Positions 1 to 11,884 of a stretch of DNA of 64,000 bases are shown in pieces. Source of the stretch: Nectonema munidae (Eukaryota; Nematomorpha; Nectonematoida; Nectonematidae); assembly GCA_030549495.1 (NCBI GenBank), contig JAUIRK010001047.1:744001-808000 (forward strand). The letters run 5' to 3'. Each line of letters begins with the position of its first letter. The first letter of the stretch is position 1. The position numbers and the translations under genes are program-made. Below the pieces are notes generated by a model, which saw only the letters and a program-made list of their open reading frames with translations, made no database searches and was not told the DNA's origin.

Positions 1-179
1 TCGAAAATTAATTTCGTTAGAAATTGATTTTAATTTTTATTCATGCCTTCTCACCAACATTTTCTATGCATGATATATTATACATTCATCTTATGGGAAA
101 ATGAGGCTGTTAAAATAAAGGATTGGCATCTAATTGAAAAGTTTGAATTTTGCCATTTGTCCACAAATGGTACTAATTG

Positions 180-1360
180 TGGATAATTCCTTTTCTATGG
201 AGAACAAATTTTTGGCTAAGTTTCAACTTTTCTTTCACTTTTGTCTTTATAATTGGAGAAATATTTTCTATTGGATTCAAAACAAAACTATTAGGCGAAC
301 TCTATAGTTGTTGGTGTCGGGACTAAAGTTTTTCATGCTTTTTTTAAATGAATTGCACCGTTATCCATAATTAGTCAAGATAAATACTTTTTTTAGATTC
401 GATATCAAAAGAAATAGAAATCTCTTATACAAACTAGCTCCCATACGAGATTAGCCTTTATACGAGAAAACCGTCACAAATACTGGTGTTCTACTGATTA
501 TATAACTATAGATGAGCAGCTTGTAAAATATAAAGGAAGATCGCCCATAAAGGTGTATGATCCTTCCAAACCAGGCCGGTATGGGATGAAATTTTACCAA
601 TTCAAGAATTTTTTTGTATTAGCTAGTGAAGTTTATGTAAGTGGGGTGAACGACAGAGATTATTATTTCAAGTCATTCACTATAGTAAAAAGATTAGTGA
701 CTGTTTCCAACATACTGAAAGGTGGCGGAATTTACGTGGACAGATTTTTTATGCTCCATGATTTATGTGTTTGGGCTAAAAGTGAGTCGGCTACAATTTG
801 CGGAACTGCTCGTGGAAGTTGGAGGTTTATTCCTTTTTTAGTACTTCCTAATCATTTGAAGGGGTTGAGATTGGCAGAGTATGAAAGTAGGTTTCTCTAC
901 ACAGATTAGGCCTCTCAAAGTATCAACATCCCAGAGAAACATTTGAAAAAAACTTCAAACCGGTCTATGTTTTATCTGGTCAGCACCTCACAAAAATTGA
1001 AACAATTTGGGAAAAATCAAAACCTAAAACTATTTTAGATTATAAGGGAGGAGTCCACATTTTCGATAAAATGTGCAGAGATTATAGCTTTTATAAAGCA
1101 TGCAGAAGATGGCAAAAAAACTAATAATAGCTGGGTTATATTGAAAACAAATAGGCCTAATATGTACTCTACTTAGATGTGATAATTTTTCAACTAGAAT
1201 CGTCACTAGAAATCTTCTCACTTTTTATGGATTCAACAAGTCTCATGGACCAAGCGTTTCGTCAAGAGGAACGCAAAATATGAAAGCTGCCAAATATCTA
1301 TCTGTAATAATCATACAATATTTTTTTGCACTGAATGTGAAAATATGTAAATATGCTCAT
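180..1360 (+). mobile_element. piggyBac transposase remnant (copy 1)
   Basis: Decayed piggyBac transposase read in several frames. An upstream block (about 390-450) reads like the RFDxKxxR...KLAPIRD segment. The longest open stretch, about 505-909, begins TIDEQLVKYKGR and continues to DPSKPGRYGMKF, the hallmark TIDEQL...PSKPxKYG motif of the family. It then runs through VDRFFMLHDLCV (the DNFFTSLPLA block, Asp kept). After a stop at 907-909 another frame gives YKGGVHIFDKM (about 1040-1075) and a C-terminal CxxxC...H...CxxC run near 1290-1345, matching the family's cysteine-rich tail. Of the catalytic Asp positions, the first aligns with Asn (607-609) and the third with His (1056-1058), so the copy is inactive. 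Terminal repeats and TTAA sites were not located. Confidence 0.85.
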
Positions 1361-1996
1361 TTATAACTTTTTTTCATTCTTCATTTTATTTGAAACATTG
1401 TTTTTTGATAATTTTCAAATTTGATACCTTTTTTATAACATATATTAAATTTGAAAAGTTTGGGTTTTTATAGATGGCGTTAATAATATTAAAATGCTTT
1501 TTTGGTATATTTTTTGTTCGAATGAAAAATAGACGATCTCTTGAACTTTTTTGATAAATATTAAATTTACGTAATAATTTTCATATAGGGCGCATATTTT
1601 TTTGTTTGTTATAATTGAGTTGAAAATTTCCTTCGACGTAAATCTCCCATCTCCGTACTACGAGGTTTAAAATTGTTGTAATTTAATGGAACTGATTTTT
1701 TGACGGTATCATGAAAAAATTTTTTAATTTAAAATACATAAAAGTGATTTAATTGTATTTATTATCTGAAAACTTTTTTCGATATTTTCTAAGACTATTC
1801 TTTAAAAATGGTATTTAAAATGAAAGTTTTGTAGGCACTGAACAAAGGAATAGCGAAAGGGGGTGACGGAACAAGTGGAATTTCTGCTCTAGAGCGGCCC
1901 TGAGATTTAACTCTTTGCGTCGCATATAGACATGTGAGGGTCGTACTACTCAACAACATGAAGTAATGATGAGATATTTGATATACATTGAAATAA
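1361..1996. other. AT-rich stretch, nothing recognised
   Basis: Very AT-rich sequence following the piggyBac relic. It probably includes the 3' flank of that element. I see no coding signal or clear repeat border. Confidence 0.5.
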
Positions 1997-2120
1997 GTTT
2001 ATAACGAAGTCTGTTGTAATGAAATTCCGGTTATAATTCGAAATCGATCCATTATTTTGTTTACATTAAGCAGCCAATAGCGAAGTCTGCTACAACGAAA
2101 TTTCGGTTTAGCGTAGTAAG
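1997..2120 (+). repeat. pair of diverged direct repeats, pogo/Tigger-end-like
   Basis: The word CGAAGTCTGTTGTAATGAAA near 2005 recurs near 2083 as CGAAGTCTGCTACAACGAAA, each followed by TTxCGGTT. A related string (ATAACGAAATTCGGATATAA) occurs again at about 2880-2900. Such 'ataacgaaattcgg' strings are typical of the terminal regions of pogo/Tigger-type elements. No transposase is attached here, so these are probably MITE relics. Confidence 0.4.
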
Positions 2121-2430
2121 TTTTAGCCCCTAAGCCACGAACTCAAAATAAATGAACCTTATATAACGTAGCTCCTCGAAACAACAGAAGTTTACTGAGG
2201 GGTTGGAAGGTCTCGCATCTCTAAAATACTATGGAAAACCAAGGGTTTTCATAAAATTTTGAATCGAATTGCGTAGATGATATTATGACCAAGCGAAACA
2301 GTGTTGTAAAATAGCAGAAGAACACACACACTCGTAATATTTTTATATTTATGCCTTTTATATTCCCTTAACAATTACATACAGGTATGTTTTCAGAGAC
2401 CGCGTTACCTATATATTTTTGGGACAAATG

Positions 2431-2706
2431 CCCCCCCCCCCCCCCAGTTTTATTTTTTGCCCCCCCCCCCCCTAAAAATTTTCAACTTAAGAAAAAATTA
2501 TAAAAACATATAGCTGTGCAAGTAACTTTGAGAACATTTATGCCATATATTGGAAGCAAAACTGTTTGAAAATGATTAAATGCCTTTATAACAATTTGTT
2601 TTTGTAATTTATATAGTACTTTTAGCGCCCTCTTCTGATAAGATAATGAATTTTTTCCATAATGTAAATTTTTGGAAAGCCCCTTCACAGCCCCCCCCCC
2701 CCCCTC
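2431..2706. repeat. cluster of three poly-C tracts
   Basis: Three C homopolymer runs of about 13-17 bases lie at about 2430-2446, 2460-2472 and 2691-2704, separated by AT-rich DNA. They stand out strongly in a sequence this poor in C. Similar G runs lie inside the hAT MITE at 20369-20588, so this may be the remnant of a related element in the other orientation. No terminal repeats could be assigned. Confidence 0.7.
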
Positions 2707-2864
2707 CCTCCTAATAATTTTTTTAGCGCGGGTACTGTATGTTTTATTGATGCAGGCTGCATATATATAACCTGTGTTTAACGCATGATTATTACACTTA
2801 CATATGATATAAAGTGTTTGTATTTAAAATAAACCCTGTATAATTTATTCAGACTTTTGTCTGT

Positions 2865-2912
2865 TTTACGTCCTTCTGATATAACGAAATTCGGATATAA
2901 CAAACTAAAATT
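2865..2912 (+). repeat. pogo/Tigger-terminal-like fragment
   Basis: The string GATATAACGAAATTCGGATA is characteristic of pogo/Tigger-class ends. It lies alone, with no transposase or opposite terminus in reach. Confidence 0.35.
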
Positions 2913-3839
2913 GACCACGCATGGCAGTTCATTAAAACCTGATTTTACTGCGTTACTTTCACTTGTGCACAACGACTCAATTCATAATGTTATGCAGGGA
3001 AGCCTTGAACTAAGGATTAAGGAGAAAGGAAGCATGAAGAAGAAAATTCTCATTTGCACTTGCCTACATTTGTCCCTACCATTCCTCCTTCTTCAATTTG
3101 ATTATATGAGTATCAGCCTTCATAAATGGATTTCACATCTGATTGCTTTTAACAAGTAAAATTCATTTTACAAATATGTAATTATATCTTTATCAGCTTT
3201 AAAGTATTTGTGTGTATTGTTCTGTTCAAACTATCAGTAAGGAATCTCAATCTTATATTAAGATTGGTTTTAAAAAAAGATTATTTTCAAGATAATTAAA
3301 TTTCCCTAGAATTAATATTAACTCTATTAACCGAATAAAAAATTGACTTTTAATTGAGTTTTATTTAACTAACAACTGTGCAAAGAGCTGTTAAGAAGAA
3401 GAAGAAGAAGATTCATACAAAAGTAGCTGCAGGAAAAATATAATAGTTTTAGATATATACAGTAGAGCTTGTATTGTATGTGAAATTTTTTGTATCCACT
3501 GATGCGGATTCGCATGCCGATATCAAATTTAACATCCTAGCGCATGTGAGGATTAATGCGGATGGAAATGCGGATATCATAATTCATATTCTAAGCAAAT
3601 GGAAGTTTTGTACATTTTAAAAATTTAGAGAGAGGATATCAATGTATATGTGATATCATAAAGACGAATCCTCATCATAAAACTTTTGGATAAAGTAAGA
3701 ATTGAAAAATTCTGAAAAACTTTGTGGTATATTGAAAAAAGAAAAATATTTGAAAATTGCGGATGCGGATGTTGAAACTTAAATCAACCGCGGATGAGGA
3801 TATTAAGAGAATGTAATTTTTTTGTGAATAATCCGCATC

Positions 3840-4005
3840 TACGTGGTAATGGTAATGGTACCGTGGGGTGTTTTCATCGAAAAGGCACAATTGCGACGCT
3901 TGTATCGAACTATGAGGAAAGCAAGCTTGATGTAGGATCGAACCCAAGACCTTGAGTTATCGAATCCGGCATCTAACCAACCATACTCACGCGAGCAATG
4001 ACTTT
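3840..4005 (-). repeat. tRNA-derived SINE
   Basis: On the minus strand the sequence GGTTGGTTAGATGCCGG (a box A-like block) is followed about 30 bases later by GGGTTCGATCCT, a near-perfect RNA polymerase III box B (consensus GGTTCRANNCC). The spacing fits a tRNA head. The sequence does not fold convincingly as a complete tRNA. It runs on into unrelated sequence ending in a short GGTAAT-type repeat (about 3845-3860 on the plus strand), as SINE tails do. Confidence 0.65.
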
Positions 4006-4220
4006 CACTTAAATTAGTGTTAGTATTTAAGAATAGTGATTTTGCTACACTTGGGTACATCTACAATTTAAAATTTTATTATTTTCTGCTTTATATTATT
4101 TGTGGTTTGGCAAGACAACTCGGGAGAAAACTTGCCAGACATATTTTCACAAAATCGATGAAATTTGAAAACCCACTTCTATGTCAAAATTTTGCAATAA
4201 AATTTCCCAGACCCTTAAAG

Positions 4221-7140
4221 CAGTGATTTCCAAACTGAGGGGCGCGCCTCCTAAGGGAGGCATGGAATAATTTAAAGAGAGGCCCACCCGAGTGAAATGC
4301 AAAAAACTAACATGCCTTTTTTTGGCATGAACCTCCTTTTTTACCTACTTCTTATTTGAAATTTTTTATACCAAACATATGTGTGCTTTTCAGGCATTTC
4401 TTAATGTGAAATATTATTTTATTAAAGACTTTTAGCATGTGGTTTCATGAGTGCATAGTTTTTACAGCACGTCTACCAGGCTCCAGTTTAATTAAGAAAT
4501 CTGTACAATGCGCTTTTTTATGACGCGTGTAGTATATATGGGAAACCTTTAAATTTCTTGCTTCTTGGAGCATTTGCATTTACTTATAGAGATTTGAAAC
4601 ATGTCGGCTGTATATGTTTGTGTGATAGAAATTTTAAAAACCTACATCCGCCTCATTTGCGCACATTTGTATTTTGGTCATTGAGTGAGAAAGTAAATAT
4701 TTTTTCCATTTTCTATAATAAAAGCACGCTTTAATTTTGCTCTATATTCTCGAAAATGTTTACAATAGTAACAATAGCATTTAAATATAATTTTGAAATA
4801 TTAATTTTTTAATTTTTATAGAATAATGGATAAATTTTTGTGCGTTTATAAAAGAAAATCTACTCATAATGAAAATGCTGAAGGTAATGTAAGTGAAAAA
4901 AAGAATGGGAATAAATGCAGTACGACTTGTTGTAATAATACATTGTTTGAAATAAAACAAGCCCAAGACAAGAAAATACGCTTCATCATACTTAATTTTA
5001 GGATTTACAAATATCGTTGTAATAATTATGGCTTCGAAAAACCAAAATGTTTATTATGTAATAAAATTTTGGCAACCGATAGTATGAGACCTTGCAAATT
5101 GAAGCAATACTTTGAAAGTGTGCATTTTGAATACGTTGATAAGCCCAAAGAATTTTTTCAAAACAAACTTCGTGAGTTTTAAAATCAAAAGCAAGCAATC
5201 AAAAAACTTGTTTCTGTTCCATCAAATGCCATGCTAGCTTCATATCAAGTTTCTTATAGAATTGCAAAATGTATCAAACCAGACACTATAGCAGAAACAC
5301 TAATTTTGCCGGCATCAATTGATATATTTGAAACAATGTTCGCTAAATCATATGCCAAACGTTTACGAGAAATTCCTCTTGCTGATAATACAGTTAGTAG
5401 AAGAATATCTGAAGATCTTTGTGATCAGTTGATTATTATTCTGCGTACTTCAAAATTTGCCATGCAAGTCCATGAAGCTACTGACTGATGTAGCTAACGA
5501 TGCTCATTTAATTGCATATGTTAGATATGTGGCAGAAAATGTTATAATGGAAGATATATTGTTTTGCAAACCCATTACTGAAAAAAGCACTGCTAAAAAT
5601 TTTTTTAATATAATTGACACTTTTTTAAATGACAAGGATATAAAGTAGAGCAACTGCGTAGGACTTTGTACAGATGGAGCACAGTCAATGTCAGGACAAA
5701 AATCTGGTCTTCAAGCATTAATCAAAGAAAAAGCACCAAACGTTATTTGGACCTACTGCATGCTTGACAGAACAGCTCTTGTTTCAAAAAATATGTGCGA
5801 AGAATTATGTATCGTTTTTACAAAAGTTATAAACTACATAAAAAATAGTCCTTTGAAAGCGAGATTGTTTGCAAAGCTGTGTGAGGACATGGCCGCTAAT
5901 CATAATATACTATTGTGAAGTGCGCTGACTATCTCGCGCAAAAGTAATTCAAAGACTGTTTGATCTGAAAGAATAGCAACCTTTCTGCACGAAAATCATA
6001 ATGAAGAAGCTAGTTTGCTTAGAAATGACAGCTTTCTTGTTAAACTAGCCTATTTGGTGGATATTTTTGGAAAATTAAGTGTTTTGAATAAATCGATGCA
6101 AGGAGTACAGATGCATTATCTCATTCAGATAGACAAAATAAAAGTAACCATGAAAAAATTAGAGCTATGGAAAATGAATTTATAAAAGAATCAATTTGAT
6201 ATGTTTCTATTTTAAATTAATTTCTGTTCCAGTCTTAACTTTAATGTAAACAAAATTCTTTTTATTGAACATCTGAATGGTTTGTTGTCCCATTTTTCAA
6301 TTTATTTCAATAAAGATCTTAATTCCGAAAAGTTTCAATGGGTGGCGAATCCATTTGTCGATGAAATAAATGAAGAGTTTGAAATGACGACTTTTGAAGA
6401 AGAAATGCTGATAGTGTTATCTTGTGACACTTCATTAAAACATAAATTTCAGAATGAATCTCTAATTGAATTTTGGTCAAGTCAACGTGAAGAATATAAT
6501 GCTCTATCAACGAAGGCGATGAAGTTTTGTTACCATTTGTAATATCATATTTATGTGAATGTGGATTTTCTGCAATAAAATCTAAGCACCGAGACCGTTT
6601 AAGGGTAGAAAAGGAGGTACGCGTAGCACTGTCTTCAATGACTCCTAGATGAAAAACTTTGTGCCAATATACAAGCACATTCATCACATTGAAATTAAAT
6701 CTTCTAAAAATAAATGATAGTGTCCTTTCAACCTTTTTTATTCTATTAATTTTTCCAATTTATATACATCTTTTATTTTTAAAATTTTTTAAATTTGTAA
6801 AAAAGTAAAAAAATATAAAACCATAGATATATATGTCAAAAATGTCCTTCATTTTTTAAATTATTTAAAAAATATATTTTATAAGAAAAAAAATGATCAA
6901 ATAACTTGAAGAAATTTATAAAGAAAAATTGTATATAAAAAATATAGAAACAAAAAGTGTAGGAAAAATTATATTAACATTTCAAAATCAAAATATTAAA
7001 AATAAAAAAAAATTGAAAAATTGTATTTGATTGTCGTAAAATGCAAAGTTATAAAAATTTGGGAAATATGATAGGGGAGGCCCCCGAATTTTATCTTTTT
7101 TGAAAGGGAGGCCTAATAGTTTAAAGTTTGGAAACCACTG
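4221..7140 (+). mobile_element. hAT transposon, Buster/ZBED5 type, with 8-bp target duplication
   Basis: The element starts CAGTGATTTCCAAACTGAGG and ends AGTTTGGAAACCACTG, an imperfect terminal inverted repeat of the Buster type. It is flanked on both sides by the same 8 bases, CCTTAAAG (4213-4220 and 7141-7148), the duplication length of hAT elements. Both subterminal regions carry G/C-rich 'gggaggc' blocks. The interior holds a plus-strand transposase now split by several stops, so ends and target site survive better than the coding region. Total length is 2920 bp, ordinary for an autonomous hAT. Confidence 0.92.
4826..6712 (+). pseudogene. hAT (ZBED5-like) transposase, interrupted
   Basis: The reading starts at ATG 4826 (MDKFLCVYKRK), just after an acceptor-like TTTTATAG. 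A BED-like zinc finger is suggested by KPKCLLCNKIL with a downstream LKQYFESVHFEY (about residues 70-100). The frame stops at 5180-5182, reopens to give a run of SYRIAKCIKP then PADNTVSRRI-like sequence, and stops again near 5486, 5646 and 5916. The C-terminal dimerisation region is recognisable at about 6540-6700, with LCECGFSAIKSKHRDRLRVE followed by ALSSMTPR, matching the usual LCExGFSAL...YRxRLxxE block of ZBED5-like transposases. It is not expected to make a working enzyme. Confidence 0.85.
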
Positions 7141-7148
7141 CCTTAAAG

Positions 7149-9767
7149 AATATGACACATTTAAAATATTTGCAATTTTAACAGCAAAGTTCACTCTAAA
7201 TGCACCTGTAAGCGATATATATTTATATATATACACCATTATCATCATCATCATCATGAATATTAATATATATGACTTTTTTTAAGCCAAGTTCACTCTA
7301 AATGCGAAAAAAATCATCAAATGAATGGTGTATAATATGCAAGATGTATTAGAAGTGTTTGCCATAGGAAGAGTTTGATTTTGGAAAATTTTAATTTGGA
7401 TGAAATTTGACATGATATACTACTGTCAAGCGTGTACTTCTAATGCAAATCATATGACCAATAAAAATACCAAACTTCGCGACAACATTTCAATGTTTAT
7501 TTAGCTTTTTTTGATATAAAATGTACCATCTTAAATTTCTACAAATAGAGATGCTTTTTTAGGGGTATTTTTATTTTATATAAAAATTCAAATTTTGATG
7601 TAATGTGACAAAATCTTATGATCTCCCTTTACTTTTAATGAAAAATTTAATTAAAAAAGATACCAATAAAGAATATGTGTTTTGATTTGTTTTTAAAAAA
7701 CAACTCATTATTCTTTTAGTATGATACTTCTAGTTAAAAAGATTTCTAAATACACATTAGATATATTGCAAAATTCCAAATTAAAATTAAATTACTCCTA
7801 TACTAACCCAAGCGTTTTCCAAGAGTTAATATTGTTTAGTTTAAAGTATTGTTTTGATTTCAAGCCTCGATGCATACTGTTCTAAGCTCATTATCGCAAC
7901 TTTAGAAAAAGTTTTCATATTCAATTTACTTTGAAAATAATCACTCAATTATTTGTTATTAGCTTACTTGTGGGATCAACCCACTTTTTTGTTTCAAAGA
8001 AAAACCCCAAATAAACTTTGTAATAATACATTGTTGTTTATCCACCTTCAAATAACAATAGGACTTTAGAAAAAATGGAAAAGTGATTTTAGAATTCATG
8101 TGGAAAATTGGTCTGTATTCAAAAATTGACTACTTTCATACTTAGAGGTTCAGTTAAGATTAACATAACATTCTTGTTTTCTATTCAATTTTTTATAATA
8201 AAATTTTATTGTATTTTGTTTTAATTATTTACCCTCTTCTACTTTGAATTAACAAAAAAATCTATTTAAAAAAAATAAAAAAATACTCTCACATTTTAAG
8301 GTTCAGTTGAGGTCAATTTTTATCGCTTTAGTTACTTTACTAATATTTTTAAAATAAGATACCATATTTACAATGTTTTAATCCGAACTTTAATACTTTC
8401 ATGTCTATAGACTCAAGCTCCTAGAATAATCACTGAGAAAGTAAGCACCCTTATTTTATGAAAAATGCAAGTATTTAATCGAACAAAGTTATGCTCTTCT
8501 GTGAAAGTTGTTCAGAATATTATCCAAAGAAAAAGTCATATCTGAATATGAAAGCCATATTGTTGAATGTAACAAAAAGAACTGGTTTTGCTTCTCATCT
8601 TGACTTCTCCTTTTTTGTTAAAAAAACTAATTTGGTTAAATTCATTGTATTTCTTAAAGTTAGATTTTCTTCTTGCGGTTTTGAAAGAATAAATTTAAAT
8701 CAATTTGTCAATCTTAATATTTTACGTTGCAATATTTAAATAACATTCTAATGTTTTTAAATATTTTTTAAAAAAAAATTAAAGTTTTTATTTTTACCAA
8801 AGACTACGGGTTGTGTAATCTTATTGAGTGATATGTTTGTTCTCTATAATAAATGAATATGATTTTTATATGTTTCATTGAAATTCATTGTTTAATTGGT
8901 TAATTAAAATTATCTCTCACGTGATATACTCAATTGTTATATTTTTTCTTTTTCATAATGATTTGTACTTCACAAATATTGAACCCGCACATATACCAAA
9001 TTTTATCTTTATATCATAGAATATGTATCACAAAAAGAAATGTAAATCATCAGTCCATAAGTAACAAAAATTAGCAGCTTTGTTAACCTTATGTGTTCTT
9101 GTAATATCGATTTAGTTGACTATATGGTAAATTGCATTTCATAGGCTATTTTTAATAAACACAATTTTTACGCCCTAAAATGTACAATTACTTTCTCGAT
9201 ATTATTACAATTAGTATCTTTTTTAAAAATATTGATAAAGTTACTAACCTGAGTAAAGAATGCATTGATCTCCACCGAGCTTTAAAATAAAACCTATTCT
9301 TTTTTTAAATAGAATTATTTTGTTATATTAAAGAATATGAGAGAAACTTAAAACCAAAAATACAATATTAATAAATTCAATAAAATTTTCTTTCATCGAT
9401 TGTAGAGGAGTCAAAAAATGTTTAATGTTAACCTTAACTGATAGCAAGGCTTCACTAAATAAGAGAATTTGTAAACAGAATAACTTTTATTTTGAGTTTA
9501 GGTTATTAAACTTTCAAATAAGTTGTATGAATTTGAGTCCACGCTTTCAAGTATAGAAAACTACGCATCTTTTGCAAGTACAAGTCTTCTCATTTTGCAA
9601 GTCATGCTTTACGTTAAAAACTACTCAAATTGCTTTGCAATTTCAAATTTCGAGATGCTCAATTTTGGAATGAGCATAATTTAATAACCTATAATTTAGG
9701 TAATAGTCTTTTTTATATACTTGATTACGCCGATTATTTTACTTTTCACAACACATACCAACCAAGA
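7149..9767. other. AT-rich intergenic DNA, no gene recognised
   Basis: About 2.6 kb of low-GC sequence. A short (ATC)n run lies at about 7240-7258. One open stretch at 8491-8739 is AT-driven and has no recognisable domain. No splice-flanked coding exon or transposon border was seen. Confidence 0.6.
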
Positions 9768-9771
9768 TTAA

Positions 9772-9899
9772 CCCATTAACGGCAACAAAATCAGACGATA
9801 TCTAATCTAAAACAGAAGATTTGTATTAAAAAGCATCGATAAATGCAGACGAGTTGATTTTTGTAAGGTTGACATATGTCGACTGTGGTCGATAACCGG
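9772..9899 (+). mobile_element. piggyBac-like MITE, TTAA-flanked (family A)
   Basis: A 128-bp element bounded by TTAA at 9768-9771 and 9900-9903. It begins CCCATTAACGGC and ends GGTCGATAACCGG; the ends are imperfect inverted repeats in the CCC...GGG form usual for piggyBac-class elements. Related copies lie at 14846-15368 (interrupted), 15900-16013 (reverse) and about 21995-22120, sharing the core 'gatttgtattaaa'. It has no coding capacity. Confidence 0.8.
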
Positions 9900-9904
9900 T
9901 TAAA

Positions 9905-10665
9905 CATGTTAACAATATGCCTCTCCGACATTCTTTGGTTAATCCTCATTAACCCTCCTTTAGAACTTCTTGAAAAAGGGGCACATTTCTCTCAGTGCTA
10001 TTCCGACGACCTCCTTTTCTCCTTTTCTAGCAACACTCAATCCGAAAACCTTAACCATATCTCCTCACTATTTAACATCATCAAATTCAATGCTGAAACA
10101 TTCAAAATATCCTTTAATGCCTCAAAAACTTCTCTCATTCACTTCTCACGAGAGCATTCACCACATTTACCCCTACTCCTCGATCAGAACATTATCAGCC
10201 AACCATCACACTCCATCAAGTATCTCAGTCTCACATTACAGACAAATTTGAAATGATCTATCCACTTCAAAAACACCTATACAAAGTTGTCTCAAACACT
10301 TTTCCATCTAAAAAATGCCATCTCATACAAATGGGGCATGAGCATGCACCATTCTCTCTTCATCTACAAATCCATTATTCTTCCCGTAATCCAATATGGC
10401 ATTCTTTCATGGGGCTCATCACTTGCTCACCCTTCTACACCCACCTTTCTGCACAAAATGCACCGTCTCAGCCTTCTGATAATCTCCAAATCACACCGCA
10501 CAATTCCTACGTCCATCTTAGAAATCATGCTGAAATGCAACCTTTATTGATCCAACTAAAAGATACACTTATCTGTCGCTACATCATTACATACCTGTCA
10601 TTACTACCTCCAACTTCAGCCTTTCTTGTACACATATTACACGACCCCTCACACATCTAAACAGT
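9905..10665 (+). pseudogene. LINE reverse transcriptase, C-terminal part
   Basis: The catalytic box reads CYSDDLLF (codons for YSDD at 9999-10010), equivalent to YADD in most LINEs. Downstream are SFNASKTSLIHFS (the NxxKT motif) and, in a second frame, SLFIYKSIILPVIQYGILSW (about 10340-10420), matching the thumb signature ILPxxxYGxxxW. The frame changes between about 10250 and 10290, so the copy is broken. Fingers and most of the palm upstream of YSDD are absent. Confidence 0.8.
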
Positions 10666-10839
10666 ACTACTACGCACATCACTCCCCGAGCTACACACGC
10701 ATCTGATGCATCCAAAAATACACCCACCGCACTATTACACCTTTCTTCGCCTCTGCCGTTTGACATAATAATTCTTACAACCAAAAAGCTTGCAGCTGCG
10801 CACATAAAGCACCTAAGACTACACTCTACTCTCACTACC

Positions 10840-11421
10840 TTGAGGATTTTCACTAACGCTTCGCAAACACGAAAAAAATATGCACTCTCCTTCGCTTTTC
10901 ACATGGGTGACTCTCTATCTCCCTTTTTCTCCACAAGTTTTTTCTTGAACCATCTCACCACAACATACGACGCCGAATGTCAAGCAATTACATGCGAGCA
11001 TATCTTACAACGCATCAACGCATTTAAAGACTTTACACACATCCATTTCTACACAGACTCCCAAAACCTTGTACACGACTTGCACCTCTACAGAGGCATA
11101 CCCTTTTTCGCTTCCACACTTTTCTACAAACTGCACCTTCTCTCTGCCCACTTTGAAATCTTTATTTTCTCGTGCCCCGCCCAATCCAACATCCATGATA
11201 ACACACATGTTGATTACCAAGCCAAACAAACTATACGAAAAACTTCCACCTCGCCTCTGACCTATCTCAACCTAGACGTCTTCTTACACTACCTCACCTG
11301 GCACTATCAAAGCCAATGGCAGCAGTCTCTTACCGGTTCCACAACCCCTTTTGTATCCAGTATCAACGATCTTGATGCAGTTCACCAATCCTGGTTGACA
11401 CAAAAATGCACACGCTCCTGA
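10840..11421 (+). pseudogene. LINE RNase H domain
   Basis: A single frame of 193 codons contains the RNase H core: IFTNAS, then YDAECQAI with the catalytic Glu at 10975-10977, FYTDSQ with Asp at 11056-11058, and NTHVDYQAKQ with the final Asp at 11212-11214 (the usual GNxxAD/xAK block). The first catalytic Asp, normally in TDAS, is Asn here (10855-10857), so activity is doubtful even though this segment is otherwise open. It ends in TGA at 11419-11421, after which the 3' region is non-coding. Confidence 0.8.
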
Positions 11422-11884
11422 CATCTCATAAGGTGGCTTTCCGGGCAGTGCTCCTCCAAGTCCTCCCTTTATCACATAAAGCTCCTAGACAACAAAACCT
11501 GTTGCTTCTGCAACGCTCCTTCTGAAACACCATAACATCTAGCTTTCCTTTGCACTTATTTTATCTCCCACCAACACAACTTCATAAATACATGCGTTGC
11601 AACCTAGGTCATTTTCCCACTGACCTGAATGAAATCCTCCTTCACCCTAAACTTCTGAACCTCGTGTCGCCACTATTTTGCACAATTGATCCCTTGCTAT
11701 ACACTCAATTACACTAAGTCATATAGTCTTCATGTTCCTTTCTTTTTAGAACATTCTTGACAACTAGTGGAGCACAGTTTTCTCCTTAATCACATCAAGC
11801 AATTTTGCAAGCATAACAATTAAATTTGGGCAGTGCTTTGACACCTCTCCCTTTCCTACCCTACCCTAACCTACACTACATAGA

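Larger units (their letters stand above)
9904..11880 (+). mobile_element. 5'-truncated non-LTR retrotransposon (LINE) with RT and RNase H
   Basis: The plus strand encodes the C-terminal half of a LINE polyprotein: the reverse-transcriptase palm from its YSDD box onward, the thumb, then an RNase H domain. The RT-RNase H order fits the I/R1/LOA/Jockey-like group of LINEs; the exact clade cannot be told. The 5' end is missing and the copy begins right after the TTAA of the neighbouring MITE. The sense strand is unusually C-rich and G-poor, unlike the surrounding DNA. The 3' end runs into CCTACCCTACCCTAACCTAC (about 11855-11876) rather than a simple poly-A tail. Confidence 0.85.

Noticed and set aside
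8491-8739. 82-codon frame with a CESCSEYYPKK start reminiscent of a zinc finger
   Set aside because: Only one Cys pair, no following His pair, and no flanking splice or transposon signals.
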